This document shows, in pieces, positions 25,818 through 39,098 of a DNA stretch of 64,000 nucleotides. The DNA is taken from assembly GCF_900110435.1 (NCBI RefSeq), contig NZ_FODT01000003.1, positions 496,001-560,000 of the forward strand, in the 5' to 3' direction. The DNA is from Rhodopseudomonas pseudopalustris. Its GTDB lineage: Bacteria > Pseudomonadota > Alphaproteobacteria > Rhizobiales > Xanthobacteraceae. Within the stretch, counting starts at the first letter, position 1; each line of letters starts with the position of its first letter. Made by a program: the position numbers and the translations under genes. Under the pieces are notes generated by a model. That model had not been told where the DNA came from and searched no databases. It worked only from the letters and a program-made list of their open reading frames with translations.

Positions 25818-28148
25818 TCAGGCCGCCTGCGCAGCTTTGGCTTCCTGAATTGCGCGCCACACCTTTTCCGGCGTCAGCGGCGTGTTCAGCGCGGTGACGC
25901 CGAGCGGTGCCAGCGCATCGAGCACGCCATGGACCACGCAAGGGGGGCCGCCGATCGCGCCGGATTCGCCGCAGCCCTTGGCGCCGAGCGGATTGGTCCG
26001 GCACGGCGCCGAAGGATCGAGCGTCACGGAGATCGTCGGCAGATTGTCAGCGCGCGGGACGCAGTAATCCTGATAGCTCGCGGTCACCAACTGGCCGTCG
26101 TCATTGTAGGACGCGCCTTCGTACAGCGCTTGTCCAACCCCCTGCGCGACGCCACCGTGGATCTGGCCGGCCACCAACATCGGATTGACCGCATTGCCGA
26201 CGTCATCGACCGTGGTGTAGCGCACCACGCGCGACACACCCGTCTCTGGATCGACCTCGACCTCGCAGATATGCGCGCCGTTCGGCCAGCTCGGGCCGTC
26301 CACTTCGCCGGTGCTGTCGACGCTGAGCTTGGCGCCGTTCTCCTTGGCGGCGATCTCGAACAGGCTGATCTTGCGATCGGTGCCGGCGATCGTCAGCGTG
26401 CCGCCGGAATACTCGATGTCCTCGACCGAGGCTTCGAGGATGTTCGCCGCCTTCTCGCGCGCCTTGGCGATCATGTCGACGGTCGACACCGCGACCGCAG
26501 TGCCGCCGACGAACAGCGAGCGCGAACCGACGCTGCCGAAACCCTGCGCCAGATCAGTGTTGCCCTGCACCACGTCGATCTGATCCATCGGAATGTCGAG
26601 CGCCTGCGCGATCATCTGGGTGTAGGTGGTCTCGAGCCCCTGCCCCATCGCCTGCGTGCCGGAATGCAGCACGATGCGGCCTTCCGCCGTGGCGTGCAGG
26701 CTCACCTTTTCGGTATGCGCGCGGCCGCCGGTCCATTCGATGTAGCTTGTGACGCCGCGGCCGTAGAGCAGGCCCTTCTTCGCGGCTTCCTTCTTGCGCG
26801 CCTTGAAGCCGTCCCAGTCGGACAGTTCGGCGGCGCGCTGCATCATATGGGCGAAGGCGCCGCTATCGTACACCTGCCCGACCGCGTTGGTGTACGGCAG
26901 CTGCGACGGCTTGATGTAATTGACCTTGCGGATCGCGCGCGGGTCCATGCCGAGCTGTCGCGCAGCGGCGTCCATCAGCCGCTCTATGATGTACACCGCC
27001 TCTGGGCGACCGGCCCCGCGATAGGCTCCGACCGGCGCGGTGTGGGTCAACACCGCCTTGATGTCGAAATGCACCAGCGGCAGATCGTAGACGCCGGTCT
27101 GCACGAACGGGCCGAGCACCAGCGGAATGATCACGCCGGCGCCAGCGAGATAGGCACCGGTTCCGCCGATCGACGACACCCGATAGGCCAGCACGCGGCC
27201 CTTGGCGTCGAGCGCGATCGACGCGGTCGATGTCAGGTCGCGGCCATGGGTGCCGCCGACGAATTCATCGGTTCGGTCGCCGCGCCATCGCACCTTGCGG
27301 TTGAGCTTGACCGCTGCGTAGGCGACGAGACCATCCTCCGGATAGAGGCCGGTCTTCTGGCCGAAACCGCCGCCGATGTCGCCGACCAGAACCTGAATAC
27401 TGCCCTTCGGCCGCTTCAGGATGGCGTCGGCGAGCGTGTCGCGCGTCGTCGCCGGCGTCTGCGACTGCACGTGCAGGATCAGCCGGCCGGTCTTCTTCTC
27501 GATCTCGGCGATGGTCGCGCGCGGCTCCATCGCGGAAGGGATCAGCCGCTGGCTGACGATATCGAGCGAGACCGTGTGCGCGGCTTTGGCGAAGGCCTCA
27601 TCGACCTTGGCGGCGTCGCCATAGCTCATCGCCGCGACGATGTTGTCGGGAGCGGTGTCGTACACGACCGGCGCGCCCGGCTCGATCGCCGCGGTCGGAT
27701 CGGTCACGGCGGGAAGCTCTTGGTATTCGACGACGACAGCCTCGGCCGCCGCTTGCGCCGCGGCTTGCGACGACGCGATCACGGCGGCGACCGGCTCGCC
27801 GACGAAACGGACGATCTCGTGCGCGAGCAGACGCCGGGGCGGCAGCGTCATTGGCGAGCCGTCCGGCCGCTTGAAGATCGGCAGAGTCGGGATCGTGCCG
27901 ACCGCGTCGGCGACCAGATCGGCTCCGGTCAGCACGGCCTCGACGCCCGGCATCGCCCGCGCCGCCGCGCTGTCGATCGCAACGATCTTCGCGTGCGCAT
28001 GCGGCGAGCGCAGCACCACCAGCCACAGCGCTCCGTCGGCGGGCTTATCGTCGAGATAGAGGCCGTGCCCGGTGAGCAGGCGCTGATCCTCGAGACGCTT
28101 GACGGGCTGACCCGCACCGAACCGCATGGAGCCGGGGAGAATGTTCAT
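25818..28148 (-). CDS. Molybdenum hydroxylase large subunit (xanthine dehydrogenase / form II CoxL family), orphan
   Basis: 776 residues from ATG 28148 (GAGGA upstream). Molybdopterin-cytosine-dinucleotide binding large subunit. Seen: N-terminal [41 protein letters not shown] and the catalytic Glu E728 in [10 protein letters not shown]. True CO dehydrogenase has AYRCSFR with a cysteine at the copper site; here it is AYRGAGR, so CO oxidation is unlikely and an aldehyde or heterocycle is a better guess. The usual FAD (medium) and 2Fe-2S (small) subunit genes are not adjacent, so partners must be encoded elsewhere. Confidence 0.9.
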   Translation of the reverse strand: MNILPGSMRFGAGQPVKRLEDQRLLTGHGLYLDDKPADGALWLVVLRSPHAHAKIVAIDSAAARAMPGVEAVLTGADLVADAVGTIPTLPIFKRPDGSPMTLPPRRLLAHEIVRFVGEPVAAVIASSQAAAQAAAEAVVVEYQELPAVTDPTAAIEPGAPVVYDTAPDNIVAAMSYGDAAKVDEAFAKAAHTVSLDIVSQRLIPSAMEPRATIAEIEKKTGRLILHVQSQTPATTRDTLADAILKRPKGSIQVLVGDIGGGFGQKTGLYPEDGLVAYAAVKLNRKVRWRGDRTDEFVGGTHGRDLTSTASIALDAKGRVLAYRVSSIGGTGAYLAGAGVIIPLVLGPFVQTGVYDLPLVHFDIKAVLTHTAPVGAYRGAGRPEAVYIIERLMDAAARQLGMDPRAIRKVNYIKPSQLPYTNAVGQVYDSGAFAHMMQRAAELSDWDGFKARKKEAAKKGLLYGRGVTSYIEWTGGRAHTEKVSLHATAEGRIVLHSGTQAMGQGLETTYTQMIAQALDIPMDQIDVVQGNTDLAQGFGSVGSRSLFVGGTAVAVSTVDMIAKAREKAANILEASVEDIEYSGGTLTIAGTDRKISLFEIAAKENGAKLSVDSTGEVDGPSWPNGAHICEVEVDPETGVSRVVRYTTVDDVGNAVNPMLVAGQIHGGVAQGVGQALYEGASYNDDGQLVTASYQDYCVPRADNLPTISVTLDPSAPCRTNPLGAKGCGESGAIGGPPCVVHGVLDALAPLGVTALNTPLTPEKVWRAIQEAKAAQAA

Positions 28149-28229
28149 GCCGCTTCCTCTTGTTGCTTTCTTGAGAGCAGTTTTAGCGGAGAAGCGAGTG
28201 GTACGCCAAGAGGGCGTCCCCCCTGGCAA

Positions 28230-28326
28230 CGTCATTCGGGGCGCGAGCGCAGCTCGCGAACCCGGAATCTCTCTTCGCGACGATCTCGGGATTCCGGGTT
28301 CGCGCTACGCGCGCCCCGGAATGACG
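28230..28326. repeat. Dispersed palindromic repeat, family A, copy 4
   Basis: CGTCATTCGGGGCGCG at the left end and GCGCCCCGGAATGACG at the right, with inner GCGAACCCGGAATCTC and ATTCCGGGTTCGC. It lies between the DapA-family gene and the molybdenum hydroxylase gene, both on the minus strand. Confidence 0.85.
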
Positions 28327-28335
28327 GTGGAGCAT

Positions 28336-29211
28336 CTACGCAATCTCCGCCAGCACCGCCTCGACCGCCTTGCGCTCGTCTGCGGTGAGCGCGGCTTGCG
28401 GTGGCACGGGATCGCCGACGTCGTAGCCCTGGATCGCAAGGCCGGCCTTGATACAAGCGGCCAGATTGAAACGCGCGAACGCCTCATTGACGCGCCACAG
28501 CCTGCGCTGAAGCGTGAGCGCCTCGTCCCATTTCTTCGCCTTGCACAGCTCGTAGAGCTGCACGCTCTGGCGCGGCGCGATGCAGGCGGGGCCGGCCATC
28601 CAGCCGACGCCGCCGATCAGCATCACCGCCGTGGGAATATGCGCCGAGGCCGAGAACACGCGCAGACTGTCGCCGCAGCGATTGATGATCGACAGCAGCC
28701 GCCCGGTATTGGTCGAAGCGTCCTTGATGTAGCGGATGCGCGGATGCTCAGCGAGCCGCGCGATCACGTCGAGGGTGAGATCGGAGCGCTGGAATTGCGG
28801 ATTGGTGTAGATCACAACGGGAATGCCGACCGCGTCCGCGATCGCGCGAAAGTAACTCTCGATCTGCGCGTCCTTCAGCGGGAAATACGCCTCCAGGATC
28901 GCAAGGATGCCGTCGGCGCCCCGCTTCTCGTAGATCTTGGCCTGCGCAACCGCATCCGCCGTCGACGTCGAGGCAACGCCGGCCACGACCGGCACGCGGC
29001 CCGCAGCGGCCTCGATCGTCGCCTGCACAACCGCCTCGCGCTGCGTCGCGTTGAGATAGGCGAATTCGCCGGTCGAGCCGAGCGGCGTCAGCCCGTGCAC
29101 GCCGGCCTTGACCAGATCGTCGCAGAGCCGGCCGAGCACATCGCCGCGGAGGCGACCGTCGGCCTCGACGGGAGACACCAGATAGGGAAAAACGCCTCGA
29201 AAATCAGTCAT
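28336..29211 (-). CDS. Dihydrodipicolinate synthase family aldolase/lyase
   Basis: 291 residues. Class I aldolase of the DapA/NAL superfamily: pyruvate-binding GST (45-47), Tyr Y135 in IYTNP, and Schiff-base Lys K163 in YIKDAS. It keeps the DapA core but the neighbourhood (oligopeptidase, molybdenum hydroxylase) does not suggest lysine synthesis; related enzymes cleave or dehydrate sugar acids or hydroxy-2-oxo acids. The actual reaction is not clear from sequence. Divergent from the oligopeptidase gene. Confidence 0.85.
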   Translation of the reverse strand: MTDFRGVFPYLVSPVEADGRLRGDVLGRLCDDLVKAGVHGLTPLGSTGEFAYLNATQREAVVQATIEAAAGRVPVVAGVASTSTADAVAQAKIYEKRGADGILAILEAYFPLKDAQIESYFRAIADAVGIPVVIYTNPQFQRSDLTLDVIARLAEHPRIRYIKDASTNTGRLLSIINRCGDSLRVFSASAHIPTAVMLIGGVGWMAGPACIAPRQSVQLYELCKAKKWDEALTLQRRLWRVNEAFARFNLAACIKAGLAIQGYDVGDPVPPQAALTADERKAVEAVLAEIA

Positions 29212-29339
29212 TTGCAGAACCGCGCGCTAAACCGCCGGGAGTTCGGAACCGGCCGTGGCCTATCGACATCAATCCGGCGCGCGCCGCAAGGGTGAAACTC
29301 TGCTAAGCCAACCGCTCCGGAATGCAACGAGATCTGTCC

Positions 29340-31463
29340 ATGACCCAGTCCCCACCTCGCGACGCCCTCACGCCGCCCGCAGCGCCGCGTCGTCCGCACG
29401 CCTTCACCACCCACGGCATCACGCTGAATGACGACTATGCCTGGCTGAAGGACCCGAACTGGCAGGACGTGTTGCGCGATCCGTCGCTCCTCGATCCCGA
29501 CATCCGCAGTTATCTCGAAGCCGAGAACAGTTACACAGACGGCCTCCTCGGCCATACCGGCGCGCTGCAGAAGAAGCTCGTCGCGGAGATGCGCGGGCGG
29601 ATCAAGGAAGACGATTCCAGCGTACCGCTGCCGGACGGACCCTATGCGTATTTGCGGAAGTATCGCGAAGGCGGCCAGCATCCGTTGTATGGGCGCACGC
29701 CGCGCGACGGCGATGAGGTCGACGTCATCCTCGACGGCGACGAGCTGGCGAAGGGAACCGAGTACTTCCAGTTCGGCGGGCGGCGGCATTCGCTCGACCA
29801 TAAACTCGAAGCGTGGAGCGCCGACACCGCCGGCTCGGAATATTACACCATCCGGGTGCGCGACTGGGCGACCAAGCAGGACCTGCCGGATGTGGTCGAG
29901 GAGACCGACGGCGGCGTGGTGTGGACGCTGGACTCGCGCGCCTTCTTCTACGTCAAGCTCGACGACAACCACCGGCCGATGCAAGTCTGGAAGCACACGC
30001 TCGGGACTGCGCAGGCAGACGACGTCCTGGTGTTTCAGGAACAGGATGCCGGCTGGTTCACCCACATCCACGAGAGTTCCAGCGGCCGGTTCTGTGTGAT
30101 CGCGGGCGGCGACCACGAAACCTCCGAACAACGGCTGATCGATCTCGCCGCACCCGACGCGGAGCCGCGGTTGGTCGCCGCGCGCGAGCCCGGCGTGCAG
30201 TACTCACTCGCCGACCGCGGCGACGAGCTGTTCATCCTCACCAATGCGGACGACGCCATCGACTTCAAGATCGTCACCGCGCCGCTGGCCGCGCCGACAC
30301 GCGACAACTGGCGCGACTTGATCCCGCATCGCGAAGGCATCTACATCATCGACTTCGATCTGTTCGCCGGCCACATGATGCGGCTGGAGCGCGCCAACGC
30401 GCTGCCGTCGGTGACAATCCGCGATCTCGCCACCGGAAGCGAGCACGCCATCGCTTTCGACGAGGCCGCCTATTCGCTCTCCGCCTCCGGCGGCTACGAG
30501 TTCGACACCACCAACATGCGGTTTTCCTATTCGTCGATGACGACGCCGTCGGAAGTCTACGACTACGACATGGCGACGCGCGCGCGCGTGTTGCGCAAGC
30601 GCCAGGAAATCCCCTCGGGCCACAACCCGGCAGACTACGTCACCACGCGGATCATGGCGAAAGCCGACGACGGCGCCGAGGTGCCGGTGTCGCTGCTGCA
30701 TCGCAAGGGTTTGAAACTGGACGGCGCTGCGCCGCTGTTGCTCTACGGCTATGGCTCCTACGGCCACGCGATGCCGGCGGGCTTTTCCGCTAACGCATTG
30801 TCGCTGGTCGATCGCGGCTTCGTCTACGCCATCGCTCATATCCGCGGTGGCGCCGACAAGGGCTGGGGCTGGTATCTGGACGGCAAACGCGACAAGAAGA
30901 CCAACTCGTTCGACGATTTCGCCGCCTGCGCCCGCGCGCTGATCGCAGCCCGTTACACATCGGCGAAACGCATCGTCGCTCACGGCGGAAGCGCCGGCGG
31001 CATGCTGATGGGCGCGGTCGCCAACCGCGCCGGCGAATTGTTCGCCGGCATCGTCGCCGAAGTGCCGTTCGTCGACGTGCTGAACACCATGCTCGACGAC
31101 ACACTGCCGCTGACGCCGCCGGAATGGCCCGAATGGGGCAATCCGATCAAGAGCGAAGCCGACTTCAAGACCATCCTGTCGTATTCGCCTTACGACAACG
31201 TCGCGGCCAAGGACTATCCGGCGATCCTGGCGATGGGCGGCCTGACCGATCCGCGCGTGACCTATTGGGAGCCGGCGAAATGGGTGGCGCGGCTGCGCGC
31301 CTCCATGACCGGCGGCGGCCCGGTTGCGCTGCGCATCAACATGGGCGCCGGCCATGGCGGCGCGTCCGGCCGATTCAGCCGGCTCGACGAGGTGGCGATC
31401 GTTTATGCGTTCGCGCTGTGGGCGGTCGGGCTGGCTGACGCGCCGCGCGAAAACGTGGCATAA
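29340..31463 (+). CDS. ptrB: Oligopeptidase B / prolyl oligopeptidase family (S9A)
   Basis: 707 residues from ATG 29340 (ATG 29322 also possible). N-terminal beta-propeller (about 70-420) and C-terminal alpha/beta hydrolase. Catalytic triad: S551 in HGGSAGG, D637 in LTDPRV, H672 in GAGHGG. Cleaves short peptides, usually after basic residues in oligopeptidase B. No signal peptide is visible, so cytoplasmic. The 128 bp upstream separate it from the divergent DapA-family gene. Confidence 0.92.
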   Translation: MTQSPPRDALTPPAAPRRPHAFTTHGITLNDDYAWLKDPNWQDVLRDPSLLDPDIRSYLEAENSYTDGLLGHTGALQKKLVAEMRGRIKEDDSSVPLPDGPYAYLRKYREGGQHPLYGRTPRDGDEVDVILDGDELAKGTEYFQFGGRRHSLDHKLEAWSADTAGSEYYTIRVRDWATKQDLPDVVEETDGGVVWTLDSRAFFYVKLDDNHRPMQVWKHTLGTAQADDVLVFQEQDAGWFTHIHESSSGRFCVIAGGDHETSEQRLIDLAAPDAEPRLVAAREPGVQYSLADRGDELFILTNADDAIDFKIVTAPLAAPTRDNWRDLIPHREGIYIIDFDLFAGHMMRLERANALPSVTIRDLATGSEHAIAFDEAAYSLSASGGYEFDTTNMRFSYSSMTTPSEVYDYDMATRARVLRKRQEIPSGHNPADYVTTRIMAKADDGAEVPVSLLHRKGLKLDGAAPLLLYGYGSYGHAMPAGFSANALSLVDRGFVYAIAHIRGGADKGWGWYLDGKRDKKTNSFDDFAACARALIAARYTSAKRIVAHGGSAGGMLMGAVANRAGELFAGIVAEVPFVDVLNTMLDDTLPLTPPEWPEWGNPIKSEADFKTILSYSPYDNVAAKDYPAILAMGGLTDPRVTYWEPAKWVARLRASMTGGGPVALRINMGAGHGGASGRFSRLDEVAIVYAFALWAVGLADAPRENVA

Positions 31464-31482
31464 GGGCCGAGGCTTCCACCCT

Positions 31483-31558
31483 CGTCATTGCGAGCGAAGC
31501 GAAACAATCCAGTGCGCCAACTCTGGATTGTTTCGTCGCTTGGCTCCTCGCAGTGACG
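31483..31558. repeat. Dispersed palindromic repeat, family B
   Basis: CGTCATTGCGAGCGAAGCGA at the left; the arms AACAATCCAG and CTGGATTGTT pair around a short loop, and CGCAGTGACG closes the right end. A different family from the five CCGGAAT-containing copies; this type is widely scattered in Bradyrhizobiaceae. It lies between ptrB and metY on the same strand. Confidence 0.75.
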
Positions 31559-31586
31559 ACAGACTAATCCAACGCACAGGCAGACC

Positions 31587-32882
31587 ATGGCCGCACCCAA
31601 ACCGCCCGGATTCGAAACGCTCAGCCTGCACGCCGGGCAACAGCCCGACCCGCTGACCGGCTCGCGCGCAGTGCCGATCTATCAGACCACATCCTACGTG
31701 TTTCAGGACACCGACCATGCGGCCGCGCTGTTCAACATGGAGCGCGCCGGGCATCTGTATACGCGGATCTCGAACCCGACGATCGCCGTGCTGGAAGAGC
31801 GTGTCGCCGCGCTGGAGAACGGCGTCGGCGCGGTGGCGACCGCGAGCGGCATGGCGGCGTTACATCTGGCGATCGCGACGCTACTCAACGCCGGCGACCA
31901 CATCGTCGCCTCCAGCTCGCTCTATGGCGGCACCATCAATCTCTTGACGCACACGCTGCCGCGTTTCGGCATCACGACCAGTTTCGTCAAGCCGCGCGAT
32001 CACGCCGGGCTCAAAGCCGCGATCAAGCCGAACACCAGACTGGTGATCGGCGAGACGATCGGCAATCCCGGGCTCGAAGTGCTCGACATTCCGAAGGTCG
32101 CGGCGATCGCCCACGACGCGAAGATCCCGCTGTTGATCGACAACACGTTTGCGACGCCCTATTTGAGCAGACCGATCGAGCTCGGCGCCGACATTGTGAT
32201 GCATTCGGCGACCAAATGGCTCGGCGGCCACGGTATCGCGATCGGCGGCGTATTGGTCGATGGCGGCCGATTCGACTGGCGCGGCTCCGGCAAATTCCCG
32301 ACACTGACCGAGCCCTATGCCGGCTATCACGACATCGTCTTCGACGAACAGTTCGGGCCACCGGCCTTTATCATCCGCGCGCGGATGGAAGGCTTGCGTG
32401 ATTTCGGCGCCTGTCTGTCGCCGACCAACGCGTTCCAGCTCATTCAAGGCGTCGAGACGCTCCCGGTGCGAATGGACCGCCATCTCGCGAATACCAAGGC
32501 GGTGCTCGACTTCCTCGGCGGCAACAAGGCAGTCGAGTGGGTGCTGCATCCGACGCTGGAGAACCATCCGGACTACGCGCTGGCGAAGGAGCTGCTGCCG
32601 AAGGGCGCCGGTTCGATCATATCGTTCGGCATCAAAGGCGGCCGCGCCGCGGGGCGGAAGTTCATCGAGGCGCTGCGGCTGACCAGCCATCTCGCCAATG
32701 TCGGCGACGCCAAGACGCTGGTGATCCATCCGGCTTCGACCACGCATCAGCAGATGGACGCCGCGCAACTCGCGACCGCCGGCATCGGCGAGGAATTGAT
32801 CCGGCTGTCGGTCGGCATCGAGACCGCCGACGACATCATCGCCGACCTTGCGCAGGCGCTGCGCGTTTCGCAGAAGGTGTAA
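31587..32882 (+). CDS. metY: O-acetylhomoserine (O-succinylhomoserine) sulfhydrylase
   Basis: 431 residues. PLP enzyme of the Cys/Met metabolism family making homocysteine from O-acetylhomoserine and sulfide. PLP-binding Lys K210 in SATKWLGGHG; N-terminal ETLSLHAGQQPDP and YTRISNPT are typical. Length around 430 matches MetY rather than the shorter MetB/MetC. The next gene follows after 3 nt on the same strand and is probably co-transcribed. Confidence 0.93.
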   Translation: MAAPKPPGFETLSLHAGQQPDPLTGSRAVPIYQTTSYVFQDTDHAAALFNMERAGHLYTRISNPTIAVLEERVAALENGVGAVATASGMAALHLAIATLLNAGDHIVASSSLYGGTINLLTHTLPRFGITTSFVKPRDHAGLKAAIKPNTRLVIGETIGNPGLEVLDIPKVAAIAHDAKIPLLIDNTFATPYLSRPIELGADIVMHSATKWLGGHGIAIGGVLVDGGRFDWRGSGKFPTLTEPYAGYHDIVFDEQFGPPAFIIRARMEGLRDFGACLSPTNAFQLIQGVETLPVRMDRHLANTKAVLDFLGGNKAVEWVLHPTLENHPDYALAKELLPKGAGSIISFGIKGGRAAGRKFIEALRLTSHLANVGDAKTLVIHPASTTHQQMDAAQLATAGIGEELIRLSVGIETADDIIADLAQALRVSQKV

Positions 32883-32885
32883 GCC

Positions 32886-33668
32886 ATGCAGCTCGACGTG
32901 AACGGGATCGACACCTTCGTCGCGACCGGCGGCAAGCCGTTCGACAAATCTCTCCCGGCGGCCGTGTTCCTCCACGGCGCCGGCTTCGACCATTCGGTGT
33001 GGGCGCTGCAGACGCGATGGTTCGCGCATCACGGCTACGCGGTGCTGGCGCCGGACCTGCCGGGCCACGGCCGCTCGGGTGGCGCGCCGCTCAAGACCAT
33101 CGCCGAAATGGCGGACTGGGTGGCCGCGCTGCTCGACGCCGCCGGCGCACAGCCGGCGAAGCTGATCGGGCATTCGATGGGCTCGCTGATCGCGCTGGAA
33201 GCCGCCGCACGGCATCCGGCCAAGGTCGCCTCGCTGGCGCTGATCGGCACCACATCGGTGATGACGGTCGGCCCCGACCTGTTGAAGGCCGCGGAGGCCA
33301 ACGATTCCGCTGCGATCGACATGATGACGATCTGGGGCCTCGGCCCCGACGCCGAAATCGGCGGCAACCTTGCGCCAGGGCTGTGGATGCACGGCGGCTC
33401 GGTGCGGGTGCTGGAAGCCAACCAGCCCGGCGTGATCTTCAACGATCTGTCGGCCTGCAACGACTACAAGGATGCGCTCGTGGCGGCGGCGAAGGTTGTT
33501 GTGCCGACCGTATTCATCCTCGGCGAACGCGACATGATGACCCCGACGCGCAACGGCAAGACGCTAGCCGCGGCTGTGAACAGCGCACGCACGATCGTGC
33601 TGAAGGGCGCCGGCCACACCATGATGGTCGAGCGGCCGGACGAAGTATTGAAGGCGTTGCAGGATTAG
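32886..33668 (+). CDS. Alpha/beta hydrolase
   Basis: 260 residues. Oxyanion HGAG (30-33), nucleophile elbow GHSMGS with S97, D216 in GERDMMTP and H244 in GAGHTMM. Substrate unknown; some relatives are homoserine-like esterases or general esterases, but I cannot tell. It begins 3 nt after metY stops, so the pair is likely one operon. Confidence 0.9.
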   Translation: MQLDVNGIDTFVATGGKPFDKSLPAAVFLHGAGFDHSVWALQTRWFAHHGYAVLAPDLPGHGRSGGAPLKTIAEMADWVAALLDAAGAQPAKLIGHSMGSLIALEAAARHPAKVASLALIGTTSVMTVGPDLLKAAEANDSAAIDMMTIWGLGPDAEIGGNLAPGLWMHGGSVRVLEANQPGVIFNDLSACNDYKDALVAAAKVVVPTVFILGERDMMTPTRNGKTLAAAVNSARTIVLKGAGHTMMVERPDEVLKALQD

Positions 33669-33685
33669 CTGATAAATTTAGAGTT

Positions 33686-33801
33686 CGTCATTCCGGGACG
33701 CTCGCACGAGCGAGCGACCCCGGAATCCCGAGCTGTTGAGCACCCGGCGTCGCACCAACCTCTGGATTCCGGGTTCGCGCTTCGCGCGCCCCGGAATGAC
33801 G
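33686..33801. repeat. Dispersed palindromic repeat, family A, copy 5
   Basis: CGTCATTCCGGGACGCTCG at the left pairs with GCGCCCCGGAATGACG at the right. It lies between the converging alpha/beta hydrolase and cbbX genes, where a hairpin could end both transcripts. Confidence 0.85.
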
Positions 33802-33824
33802 GCGCTGGTCGGGAGAGGTGACGA

Positions 33825-34754
33825 TTACGTCCCTCTCCCACTGCCCTCGCCCATTTCGAACACCCGGCTCGCCAGCACATCCTTGGCCTCGATCGTCATC
33901 AGATCATCTGCCGTGAGCTTGCGGTCGAGGTCGGCGATCAGGCGGTTGGCCTGGCGCAGACGGATACGGTCCAGCGCGTTGCGGATCGAGCGGGCGTTGG
34001 CGAACAGCGGCTGGGTCTTGCGCGTCGCGATGTAGCGCTCGAACGCCTGCCGGGCATCGGCGTCGAAGTGATAATTCTGCTCCCGCAGCATCCCCTCCCC
34101 GATCGACAGCAACTCGTCGTCGCCGTAGTCGGGGAAGTCGATGTGATGCGCGATCCGGGAGCGGAAGCCCGGATTGCTGGCGAAGAATTTCTCCATTCGG
34201 TCGGCATAGCCGGCGAGGATCACCACCAAATCGTCGCGCTGGTTCTCCATCACCTGCAGCAGAATTTCGATCGCCTCCTGGCCGTAGTCCCGCTCGTTTT
34301 CGGGGCGATACAGATAGTAGGCCTCGTCGATGAACAGCACGCCGCCCATCGCCTTTTTCAGCACTTCCTTGGTCTTCGGCGCGGTGTGGCCGATGTATTG
34401 GCCGACCAACTCGTCGCGCGTCACCGAGACGACGTGGCCGCGGCGAACGAAGCCGAGCCTGTGCAGGATCGATGCGATCCGCAGCGCCACCGTCGTCTTG
34501 CCGGTGCCGGGATTGCCGGTGAACGACATGTGCAGCGTCGGGTTGCCGGTGGCGAGGCCCATCCGCTTGCGCAGCCGTTCGACCAGAAGCAGCGCCGCGA
34601 TCTCGCGGATCCGCGTCTTCACCGGCTTGAGCCCGATCAGCTCGCGATCGAGCTGATCGAGCACCTCACCGATTCCGACCTCGTTGAACTCCTTGCGGAG
34701 GTCAATCTGCTCGGGCAGTGCTGCTTCGTTGTCGGCCGAGGTGGTCAAGCTCAC
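33825..34754 (-). CDS. cbbX: Red-type RuBisCO activase
   Basis: 309 residues. AAA+ ATPase that remodels inhibited form IC RuBisCO by pulling on the large-subunit C-terminus. Walker A GNPGTGKT (80-87) and Walker [13 protein letters not shown] with D143 and E144. The N-terminal [25 protein letters not shown] is family typical. Its start overlaps the end of cbbS by 4 nt, so it is made with its target. Confidence 0.95.
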   Translation of the reverse strand: MSLTTSADNEAALPEQIDLRKEFNEVGIGEVLDQLDRELIGLKPVKTRIREIAALLLVERLRKRMGLATGNPTLHMSFTGNPGTGKTTVALRIASILHRLGFVRRGHVVSVTRDELVGQYIGHTAPKTKEVLKKAMGGVLFIDEAYYLYRPENERDYGQEAIEILLQVMENQRDDLVVILAGYADRMEKFFASNPGFRSRIAHHIDFPDYGDDELLSIGEGMLREQNYHFDADARQAFERYIATRKTQPLFANARSIRNALDRIRLRQANRLIADLDRKLTADDLMTIEAKDVLASRVFEMGEGSGRGT

Positions 34755-35176
34755 TCCCCTCCGTAACGCCGGCCCTCGGGCTTGTCAGCCGCATAGGCCT
34801 TGGTGGTGTAGCGGATGTTGCGTCCGTCGACTTCCTGGCGGTCGAGCCGGAAGCCGGGCTCGTCCTTCGGACGGTGGACGATGAAGGACAGCCGTACCGA
34901 TTCCCAGCCGTGGCTGGAGTCGAAAGCCGACAGCCGGATGTAGCGATCGCCATAGACCTTGCGGCATTCGGTGAGTTCCATCAGCACGCCGGCGGCATCC
35001 TGAAGGTCGAACATCGGCAAGGCCCACATCTCCCAATAAGTGTTGCGGGGATGCGGGTCGTCGGTGAATTCGAGGTTCACCGCCCAGCCCTTGCCGAGCG
35101 CGTATTGCACCTGCGCGGAGATTTGCTCGTCGGTGAGGTCGGGCAGGTATGAGAAACAGCCTTGGGTCATTCGCAT
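34751..35176 (-). CDS. cbbS: RuBisCO small subunit, form IC
   Basis: 141 residues. [17 protein letters not shown] and [28 protein letters not shown] mark a red-type small subunit, with the C-terminal extension ([23 protein letters not shown]) that forms beta strands in the central channel. ATG 35176 has AGGAG upstream; ATG 35170 is also possible. It lies 12 nt after cbbL. Confidence 0.96.
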   Translation of the reverse strand: MRMTQGCFSYLPDLTDEQISAQVQYALGKGWAVNLEFTDDPHPRNTYWEMWALPMFDLQDAAGVLMELTECRKVYGDRYIRLSAFDSSHGWESVRLSFIVHRPKDEPGFRLDRQEVDGRNIRYTTKAYAADKPEGRRYGGE

Positions 35177-35188
35177 CGGTCCTGCTCC

Positions 35189-37786
<2,598 letters not shown>

Positions 37787-37833
37787 GGCGTTGGACTCTC
37801 TGCCACATGTCGTCATCGCATCAGAAAAAGCAG

Positions 37834-37857
37834 AGCGGGCGCCTTGCGGCGCGCGCT
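37834..37857 (-). terminator. Terminator after hemA
   Basis: AGCGGGCGCC and GGCGCGCGCT form a 10-bp stem with one mismatch and loop TTGC. On the minus strand it is followed by CTGCTTTTTCTG, a reasonable T tract, 30 bp past the hemA stop. It lies between converging cbbR and hemA. Confidence 0.65.
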
Positions 37858-37886
37858 CGCGTTCTGACGCGACTTCGCGTGGACCG

Positions 37887-39098
37887 TCAGGCCGCCTTGG
37901 CGAGACCGACGCGGGTCCAGATTTCGCTGAGCGCCTGCACCAGATGCTCGATGTCGGCATCGGTGTGCTGCGGTGACGGCGTGATCCGAAGGCGCTCGGT
38001 GCCGCGCGGCACGGTCGGATAGTTGATCGGCTGCACATAGATGCCGTACCGGCTGATCAACTCGTCGCTGATCTGCTTGCACAGCGCTGCATCGCCGACC
38101 ATGACCGGAACGATATGGCTCGGGTTCGGCATGTGGGCCACGCCGGCCTGATCGAGCCTGGCGCGCAGCCGCGCCACCCGATCCTGATGACGCTCGCGCT
38201 CCGCCGAACTGGCGCGCAGATGCCGGATGCTGGCCAGCGCGCCTGCGGCGACCGCCGGAGGCGGCGAGGTGCTGAAGATGAAGCCCGAGGCGAAGCTGCG
38301 GACGAAATCGCAGACGGCCGAGGAGCCGGCGATGTAGCCGCCGACCACGCCGAACGCTTTCGCCAGCGTGCCTTCGATGATGGTGAGGCGATGGCTGATG
38401 CCCTCGCGATCGGCAATGCCGCCGCCATTCGGGCCGTACAGGCCGACGCCGTGGACTTCGTCGAGATACGTCATCGCGTTATGCGCGTCGGCGACGTCGC
38501 AGATTTCGGCGATCGGCGCGATGTCGCCGTCCATCGAATACACCGACTCGAAGGCGACCAGCTTCGGCGCGTGCGGGTCGAGATCGGCGAGCTTGCGCTC
38601 GAGGTCGCGCGGATCATTGTGCGCGAAAATTCGTGTCTCGCTGCGGCTGTGGCGAATGCCCTCGATCATCGAAGCATGATTGAGTTCGTCCGACAGGATC
38701 ACGCAGCCGGGCATGCGCGACGCCAGCGTCGACAAGGACGCCCAGTTCGAAACGTAACCGGAGGTGAACAGCAGGGCGGATTCCTTGCCATGCAGAGCGG
38801 CGAGCTCCTGCTCCAGCAGCACGTGATAGTGGTTGGTACCCGCGATGTTGCGGGTGCCGCCGGCGCCGGCGCCGCAGCTGTCCAGCGCCTCGTGCATGGC
38901 CGTCAGCACCGCCGGGTGCTGGCCCATGCCGAGATAATCGTTGGAGCACCACACCGTCACATCGCCGGCGCCCTCAGGCCGGTGGTGCGTGGCGCGCGGG
39001 AACGAGCCGGCATGACGTTCCAGATCAGCGAAAACCCGATACCGGCCTTCACGATGGAGGCCGTCAAGTTGACGGCGGAAATAGGCTTCGTAATTCAT
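37887..39098 (-). CDS. hemA: 5-aminolevulinate synthase
   Basis: 403 residues from ATG 39098 (GGGAGG upstream); the open frame runs further up inside puhE. PLP enzyme condensing glycine and succinyl-CoA, the first step of tetrapyrrole synthesis in alphaproteobacteria. PLP Lys K247 in [18 protein letters not shown], with D213 in [12 protein letters not shown]. It is the last gene of the long bchF-to-hemA run and overlaps puhE by 4 nt, tying precursor supply to photosystem synthesis. Confidence 0.96.
   Translation of the reverse strand: MNYEAYFRRQLDGLHREGRYRVFADLERHAGSFPRATHHRPEGAGDVTVWCSNDYLGMGQHPAVLTAMHEALDSCGAGAGGTRNIAGTNHYHVLLEQELAALHGKESALLFTSGYVSNWASLSTLASRMPGCVILSDELNHASMIEGIRHSRSETRIFAHNDPRDLERKLADLDPHAPKLVAFESVYSMDGDIAPIAEICDVADAHNAMTYLDEVHGVGLYGPNGGGIADREGISHRLTIIEGTLAKAFGVVGGYIAGSSAVCDFVRSFASGFIFSTSPPPAVAAGALASIRHLRASSAERERHQDRVARLRARLDQAGVAHMPNPSHIVPVMVGDAALCKQISDELISRYGIYVQPINYPTVPRGTERLRITPSPQHTDADIEHLVQALSEIWTRVGLAKAA

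Noticed and set aside
25818-28148. Initial call as aerobic CO dehydrogenase large subunit
   Set aside because: The active-site motif is AYRGAGR rather than AYRCSFR and no coxM/coxS genes are adjacent.
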